A stretch of 10,651 nucleotides of DNA from JBLHRE01 sp047625765 (GTDB lineage Bacteria > Bacteroidota > Bacteroidia > Flavobacteriales > JBLHRE01), in the NCBI GenBank assembly GCA_047625765.1, contig JBLHRE010000055.1:1-10651 (forward strand). Reading direction: 5' to 3'. The notes beneath the pieces were generated by a model. That model searched no databases. It was not told where the DNA came from and was given only the letters and a program-made list of their open reading frames with translations. The translations under genes were made by a program, and so were the position numbers. This document shows, one piece after another, positions 7,766-10,651 of this stretch; position 1 is the stretch's first letter, and each line of letters starts with the position of its first letter.

Positions 7766-7779
7766 AAGAAAGTCTTCTT
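7766..7779. terminator. Possible weak terminator hairpin between convergent genes
   Basis: The 56-bp gap between the porT stop and the convergent SRPBCC gene holds a short stem, AAGAA (7766-7770) with TTCTT (7775-7779), loop AGTC, followed on the plus side by TT and AT-rich DNA. The stem is only 5 bp with one G-C pair, so it would be weak. It is listed because a termination signal is expected here and nothing better is visible. Confidence 0.22.
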
Positions 7780-7804
7780 TTAAACTAAATAAATCTTGTT
7801 TTGT

Positions 7805-8788
7805 CTATCCTTTAACTGGATATATAATTTTTGTTTCTACTCTATCAGGTTCTACCAAAGTTGGATCGTTTACATAAATCTCCAAGGGTGTCCCTCTCAT
7901 TTCTAATCCATTCTCTTCGATATAAGATGCGATGGATTCATGTATCATTACCATTTCATCATATGAGCCTAAAAATGTTACCGTAACAACCTTACCCGAT
8001 TCCAATTTTCCATAACTTATGGTTTCTGTATGTTTGTATTTCCCTTCTTCTACAGGAATAGCCGCTTCCATCTCGGTTGTTTCAGAGTCCCAAGTATGGT
8101 AAAAACACATTGGCATTCCAGACATTTCAATATTTTTGGCACCCATATATGCCATTATACCACCATATAAATTACCTAAGGTATTCGATATATCCGTCAC
8201 AGCTACGTTTGCTTTTGAAGATAAGAAGTAAATCGCCTCCATATCTTCCATTTTAATAGCAGGCACATCTGGTAAAGCTTCCATTCTCAACTTCAAATTG
8301 GCTAAACCAGATTCAAGTTGTGCCCCTAAAAACATATCCATCATTAATCCCATGATACGCATATAGAAAGGGTTCTCACCTTTAAAACCCCAAGTAATCT
8401 CTGTCCCTTCAATTATCTGATTAAATTTAAAAAATCCAGTTCCAGAGCTCATTTCTTCATGTTCGAATAAGGACTCTATTTCAGAATAAGCTGTAGCCAT
8501 TGTAATCGTTTGTGCCCCATTTCCAATCACTTCACTTTTCCAAGTATTTTTTTGTCCTACTCCTGGTTCACCAACAATAGTATTAACCATATTCGTATCC
8601 ATTTTTTGCCATGGATCCCAGGCTCCCCAATTGTTTAAATCTAGTACATCTGTATATACCTTTTCCGAAGAAGCCTTAATAACTGTTTTCCTTGACACCT
8701 CATATTCAGAAGGTAAAAACAAAGAAATTAACATAACCAATGCCACTAAAACAACGATTACGGTTAATAATCCTTTGATAAATTTCAT
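7805..8788 (-). CDS. Membrane-anchored SRPBCC (START-like) plus GyrI-like effector-binding protein
   Basis: A 327-residue protein counted from the ATG at 8788. Residues 5-26 (KGLLTVIVVLVALVMLISLF) form an N-terminal anchor or uncleaved signal. A SRPBCC/polyketide-cyclase-like ligand pocket spans about 28-172 (SRKTVIKASSEKVYTDVLDL, then WGAWDPW, then ITWGFKGENPF). A GyrI-like/AraC effector-binding domain spans about 178-325 (CFYHTWDSETTEMEAAIPV, ending PLEIYVNDP). There is no DNA-binding domain, so it is not a transcription activator itself; both domains bind small hydrophobic or cationic ligands in other families. The same combination occurs in Bacteroidota proteins of unknown function. I chose 8788 because a perfect -7 box (8819-8812) lies just upstream, while an in-frame TTG at 8827 would lie upstream of the promoter. 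Substrate and role are unknown. Confidence 0.88.
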   Translation of the reverse strand: MKFIKGLLTVIVVLVALVMLISLFLPSEYEVSRKTVIKASSEKVYTDVLDLNNWGAWDPWQKMDTNMVNTIVGEPGVGQKNTWKSEVIGNGAQTITMATAYSEIESLFEHEEMSSGTGFFKFNQIIEGTEITWGFKGENPFYMRIMGLMMDMFLGAQLESGLANLKLRMEALPDVPAIKMEDMEAIYFLSSKANVAVTDISNTLGNLYGGIMAYMGAKNIEMSGMPMCFYHTWDSETTEMEAAIPVEEGKYKHTETISYGKLESGKVVTVTFLGSYDEMVMIHESIASYIEENGLEMRGTPLEIYVNDPTLVEPDRVETKIIYPVKG

Positions 8789-8811
8789 AATTATATATTT
8801 TATTGTTGCGT

Positions 8812-8819
8812 CAAATATA
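8812..8819 (-). promoter_or_regulatory. Bacteroidota -7 promoter element (TATATTTG, minus strand)
   Basis: Read on the minus strand from 8819 to 8812 the sequence is TATATTTG, an exact TAnnTTTG match and identical to the box upstream of ubiE. It lies 23 bases before the ATG at 8788, giving an expected leader of about 17-20 nt, and sits within the 55-bp gap after the small membrane protein gene. A -33 TTG at normal spacing is not apparent. Confidence 0.55.
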
Positions 8820-8843
8820 CTTAGCAATCTGTAAGTGTGAAAG

Positions 8844-9014
8844 TTATGATATTATAAACTTGATAATAATGGCACCTAGACCAATGAAACCAATCCAAGC
8901 CTGAAAAAACGTTTTGCCATAACTAAGCCCTTGCTTATATTGATATAAGCCAACTATAATCGCCAGGAATAATGATATCCCTACATCAATTAACAAATAA
9001 TCTAACAAGCCCAT
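8844..9014 (-). CDS. Small two-helix membrane protein, second gene of a pair
   Basis: A 56-residue protein starting at ATG 9014. Two hydrophobic segments are evident: about 5-23 (DYLLIDVGISLFLAIIVGL) and about 37-54 (FQAWIGFIGLGAIIIKFI), joined by a short polar loop YQYKQGLSYGKTF. No family is recognised. The frame reaches back to a TTG at 9062, but that would overlap the preceding gene by 43 bases, whereas the ATG at 9014 lies 5 bases after that gene's TAG stop, the expected spacing for a co-translated pair. Possible roles are a small membrane modifier or a subunit of an unseen complex; nothing in the sequence decides this. A real gene is likely because of its position and its coherent membrane pattern, but it could be lineage-restricted. 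Confidence 0.62.
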   Translation of the reverse strand: MGLLDYLLIDVGISLFLAIIVGLYQYKQGLSYGKTFFQAWIGFIGLGAIIIKFIIS

Positions 9015-9019
9015 TACCA

Positions 9020-9211
9020 CTAGCGCAAATAACCTTTGAATAAATATAAAAGTACTGCACAAGCTATTATAAGTAAAATAACATAAGTACTCCCTTTATA
9101 ATGGATTTTATGCAATTTCAAATCTTTTTTATAGCTCCACACCAAATATGTAATAAAGACTACTAAAAAACATCCAGCAAATATCCAATGACCTTGACCA
9201 ATATTCTCCAT
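9020..9211 (-). CDS. Small two-helix membrane protein, first gene of a pair
   Basis: A 63-residue protein from an ATG. Hydrophobic segments are about 8-26 (HWIFAGCFLVVFITYLVWS) and about 43-59 (TYVILLIIACAVLLYLF), separated by a strongly basic, histidine-containing stretch YKKDLKLHKIHYKG. By the positive-inside rule the basic loop should be cytoplasmic, giving a hairpin topology with both ends outside. The helix, basic YKKD..H..HYKG loop, helix plan recalls small uncharacterised Bacteroidota proteins, but I cannot name a family. An exact -7 box (9240-9233, minus) lies 21 bases upstream of the start. It is followed 5 bases later by another small membrane protein, probably one operon. It is divergent from the pyrophosphohydrolase gene across 62 bp. 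Confidence 0.75.
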   Translation of the reverse strand: MENIGQGHWIFAGCFLVVFITYLVWSYKKDLKLHKIHYKGSTYVILLIIACAVLLYLFKGYLR

Positions 9212-9223
9212 CTATAAGTTTTT

Positions 9224-9256
9224 TGAGAGCCTCAAAATTAGCTTAAATTGCTCTCA
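9224..9256. repeat. Inverted repeat TGAGAGC-N19-GCTCTCA in a divergent intergenic region
   Basis: TGAGAGC (9224-9230) and GCTCTCA (9250-9256) are perfect 7-base inverted copies separated by 19 bases, within the 62-bp gap between two divergently transcribed genes. They flank the minus-strand -7 box at 9240-9233. An overlapping second inverted repeat, TTTTGAG (9221-9227) with CTCAAAA (9231-9237) and loop AGC, shares bases with the first arm, so the two pairings exclude each other. It may be an operator or an RNA structure; function is inferred only from position. Confidence 0.4.
9233..9240 (-). promoter_or_regulatory. Bacteroidota -7 promoter element (TAATTTTG, minus strand)
   Basis: On the minus strand 9240 to 9233 reads TAATTTTG, an exact TAnnTTTG match placed 21 bases before the ATG at 9211. 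It would drive the pair of small membrane proteins. It lies between the arms of the TGAGAGC/GCTCTCA inverted repeat, so a protein bound there could block it. No equally good element is visible for the plus-strand gene at 9274. Confidence 0.5.
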
Positions 9257-9273
9257 TTAAATAATCTCAACTC

Positions 9274-9660
9274 ATGAAAAAACAATTAGATCATGTAGCT
9301 CATTTTCACGATGTATATCAGATTGGAAATGAGAGCACCCCAATTGCAGAATTAGATAAAGCTACTTATATGCTGCGTTATAATTTAATGCAAGAAGAAA
9401 ACGATGAATACCTAGAGGCTTGTAATAATGGTGATTTGGTAGAAATAGCAGACGCCCTAGGCGATATGATGTATATTTTGGCTGGAACTATTCTAAAACA
9501 TGGTTTACAAAACAAAATTGAGGAGGTCTTTGACGAGATTCAAAGAAGTAATATGAGCAAACTGGATACCAATGGAGAGCCTATTTTTAGAGAGGACGGA
9601 AAAATCCTAAAAGGCCCTAATTACTTTAAACCTAATATTCATGCTATTTTAGAAAAGTGA
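9274..9660 (+). CDS. MazG/PRA-PH-like nucleoside triphosphate pyrophosphohydrolase
   Basis: A 128-residue all-alpha NTP pyrophosphohydrolase. The metal-binding signature of the superfamily is complete: EENDE (E41, E42, E45) on one helix and EIADALGD (E57, D60, D64) on the next, fitting the ExxE...ExxD pattern that binds Mg2+. The C-terminal part (RSNMSKLDTNGEP, then REDGKILKGPNYFKP) is typical of the phosphoribosyl-ATP pyrophosphohydrolase-like branch found in Bacteroidota and in some phages. Such enzymes hydrolyse nucleoside triphosphates to the monophosphate and pyrophosphate; the actual substrate (a non-canonical or damaged nucleotide, or another) cannot be told from sequence. It is not HisE: no histidine genes are nearby and the tail differs. 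The ATG at 9274 fits the family's N-terminus. Its stop codon overlaps the start of the acetyltransferase gene. Confidence 0.9.
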   Translation: MKKQLDHVAHFHDVYQIGNESTPIAELDKATYMLRYNLMQEENDEYLEACNNGDLVEIADALGDMMYILAGTILKHGLQNKIEEVFDEIQRSNMSKLDTNGEPIFREDGKILKGPNYFKPNIHAILEK

Positions 9661-10082
9661 TGATTGAAATTTCAAAATTTAAAACTAACGATACCGCTCT
9701 TATTAATAAAGCGTATGCTATTAGAAATGTAGTATTTGTTATAGAACAGGAAGTTGATGAACGTGAAGAATATGACGAATTTGAAGATGAATCTATCCAC
9801 TTTCTAGTATCTATTGACAATAATCCTGTTGCTACGGCAAGATGGAGGACCACTGATAATGGTATTAAGCTAGAGCGCTTTGCTGTTCTTAAGGACTATC
9901 GAGGTAAAGGTATGGGACTTAAAATATTAAAGGCTGTAATAAGCGATTTACCTAAAACTGAGGCAACAGTATATCTACATGCTCAGGTTCAAGTAACTGG
10001 GTTTTATAAAAAAGTTGGGTTTAATGAAATTGGTGATGAGTTTGTTGAAGCTAACATCAGGCATTATAAAATGACGCTTTAA
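9660..10082 (+). CDS. GNAT-family N-acetyltransferase, ElaA/YjcF-like
   Basis: A 140-residue cytoplasmic acetyltransferase, full length for a single GNAT domain. The N-terminal IRNVVFVIEQEVDEREEYDEFED (22-43 region) is the conserved start of the ElaA/YjcF branch, followed by the central strand VATARWR, motif A LERFAVLKDYRGKGMG with the acetyl-CoA pyrophosphate loop R81-x-x-G84-x-G86, and HAQVQVTGFYKKVGF (107-121), the usual C-terminal motif. The acceptor substrate is unknown. The ATG at 9660 overlaps the TGA of the pyrophosphohydrolase (TGATG), which indicates translational coupling; the GTG three bases earlier is less likely. The pairing with a nucleotide clean-up enzyme may simply reflect co-transcription. 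A strong terminator follows 22 bases after the stop. Confidence 0.92.
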   Translation: MIEISKFKTNDTALINKAYAIRNVVFVIEQEVDEREEYDEFEDESIHFLVSIDNNPVATARWRTTDNGIKLERFAVLKDYRGKGMGLKILKAVISDLPKTEATVYLHAQVQVTGFYKKVGFNEIGDEFVEANIRHYKMTL

Positions 10083-10104
10083 TTCCTTTCTAATTCATAC
10101 AAAC

Positions 10105-10140
10105 AAAAAAAAAGGTTCGGGAATCCCGAACCTTTTTTTT
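10105..10140. terminator. Strong bidirectional Rho-independent terminator
   Basis: GGTTCGGG (10114-10121) pairs perfectly with CCCGAACC (10125-10132) around a three-base loop AAT. Nine A residues precede the stem and eight T residues follow it, so the stem can extend by up to eight A-T pairs and gives a U-tract on either strand. It lies between the convergent acetyltransferase gene (plus) and the SprB-repeat protein gene (minus), so it should stop transcription from both sides. Confidence 0.93.
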
Positions 10141-10162
10141 GTTTTGATAATGTGTGATTGAC

Positions 10163-10651
10163 TTATTGAATCACGAAGGAACTGACCTTCTTCTGATCAT
10201 TAGCCATTAGGTACACAAAGTAAGATCCTTTTGACAAATTGCTTGTTGCCAATTGGTAGTTTAAGGCCTCGCTGTTGGTCTGGATTTGCTTCTGCAACAC
10301 TACCTGTCCCAATAAGTCGATAATTTGTATTTCTACTGTTTCAGCTTTTGCTTGGTTATCATACACTATGCTTAGCATAGTTCCTGAAGCTATTGGATTT
10401 GGATAAATACTCAGCTTATCTTTTGATTCTGCCGTCTCTTCTTCCAACCCTATACAGTTTTGTATTGTAAACGTTGAATCTCTTTCACAACCATTACCAT
10501 CGGTAATGGTTACCATATAGTCTTCTAAGTGACTTAGATTACTAACATCTTGGGTTGTTGGCCCATGTTCCCACAAATAAGATACGGGTGGAATGATGTT
10601 GTTTACCTCAAGATCTATCGCTCCGTTTGGCGCTGTGGCACTGCTATTACA
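10163..10651 (-). CDS. C-terminal part of a secreted SprB-repeat protein with T9SS type A sorting domain (5' end outside window)
   Basis: The minus frame is open from the right edge to a TAA at 10163-10165; 162 residues are visible. The first about 65 residues form a SprB-type repeat: CNSSATAPNGAIDLEV, then PPVSYLWEHGPTTQDVSNL, then EDYMVTITDGNGCERDS, matching the pattern of a YxWxxG core followed by Y.V.ITDxxGC. After a short acidic linker (GLEEETAESKDK) comes a type A sorting domain of about 80 residues: LSIYPNPIASGTMLSIVYD, then IQIIDLLGQVVLQKQ, then LSKGSYFVYL and a final KKVSSFVIQ. Such domains direct proteins through the T9SS and are usually removed, with the mature protein anchored to or released from the surface. 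The full protein is probably a long repetitive adhesin or gliding-related protein. An internal ATG at 10576 is not the start, since the frame and repeat continue upstream. Confidence 0.92.
   Translation of the reverse strand, partial: CNSSATAPNGAIDLEVNNIIPPVSYLWEHGPTTQDVSNLSHLEDYMVTITDGNGCERDSTFTIQNCIGLEEETAESKDKLSIYPNPIASGTMLSIVYDNQAKAETVEIQIIDLLGQVVLQKQIQTNSEALNYQLATSNLSKGSYFVYLMANDQKKVSSFVIQ

Noticed and set aside
8789..8827. A 13-codon upstream extension of the SRPBCC protein from TTG 8827
   Set aside because: It spans the -7 box at 8819-8812 and lies before the natural membrane-anchor start MKFIKG.
1..10651. tRNA, rRNA, CRISPR, insertion sequence, prophage or defence-system signals
   Set aside because: No cloverleaf, regular repeat-spacer pattern, transposase, integrase or defence-type domain was seen on either strand.

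Overview
The window looks like chromosomal DNA from a member of the Bacteroidota, most likely Flavobacteriia/Flavobacteriales. The evidence is an AT-rich sequence, a PorT-type component of the type IX secretion system (T9SS), two secreted proteins of the kind this system exports, a menaquinone methyltransferase next to porT, and several exact matches to the Bacteroidota promoter -7 element TAnnTTTG just upstream of starts. Shine-Dalgarno sites are not evident. No genus can be named from the sequence alone.

Layout, left to right. (1) 1-1554, minus: the first 518 residues of a large secreted protein that alternates jelly-roll-like and PKD-like modules; its 3' end lies outside the window. (2) 1616-2131, minus: a small membrane-anchored coiled-coil protein of unknown function. 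(3) 2218-6208, plus: a tight operon of a class I aminotransferase, a PfkB-family kinase resembling the heptose-7-phosphate kinase domain RfaE1, and a TrkH/KtrB-type potassium transporter, with junctions of 2 bp and a 1-bp TAATG overlap. (4) 6280-7748, plus: ubiE (TTG start) followed by porT, behind its own -7 box. (5) 7805-9211, minus: two tiny two-helix membrane proteins, then a membrane-anchored SRPBCC + GyrI-like protein with its own promoter. (6) 9274-10082, plus: a MazG-like nucleotide pyrophosphohydrolase translationally coupled to an ElaA-like GNAT acetyltransferase, ending in a strong bidirectional terminator. (7) 10163-10651, minus: the C-terminal end of a SprB-repeat protein with a T9SS type A sorting domain.

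Functional links. PorT is part of the export apparatus that type A sorting domains address, so machinery and probable cargo lie in one stretch. The other genes are mostly housekeeping (amino acid metabolism, potassium uptake, menaquinone synthesis, nucleotide clean-up). No gene-free stretch exceeds 100 bases. I saw no tRNA, rRNA, CRISPR array, insertion sequence or prophage, and no clear sign of a novel defence or biosynthetic system. The points most worth a second look are the small membrane protein pair, the intergenic inverted repeats at 9221-9256, the N-terminally extended potassium transporter, and the large modular secreted protein.
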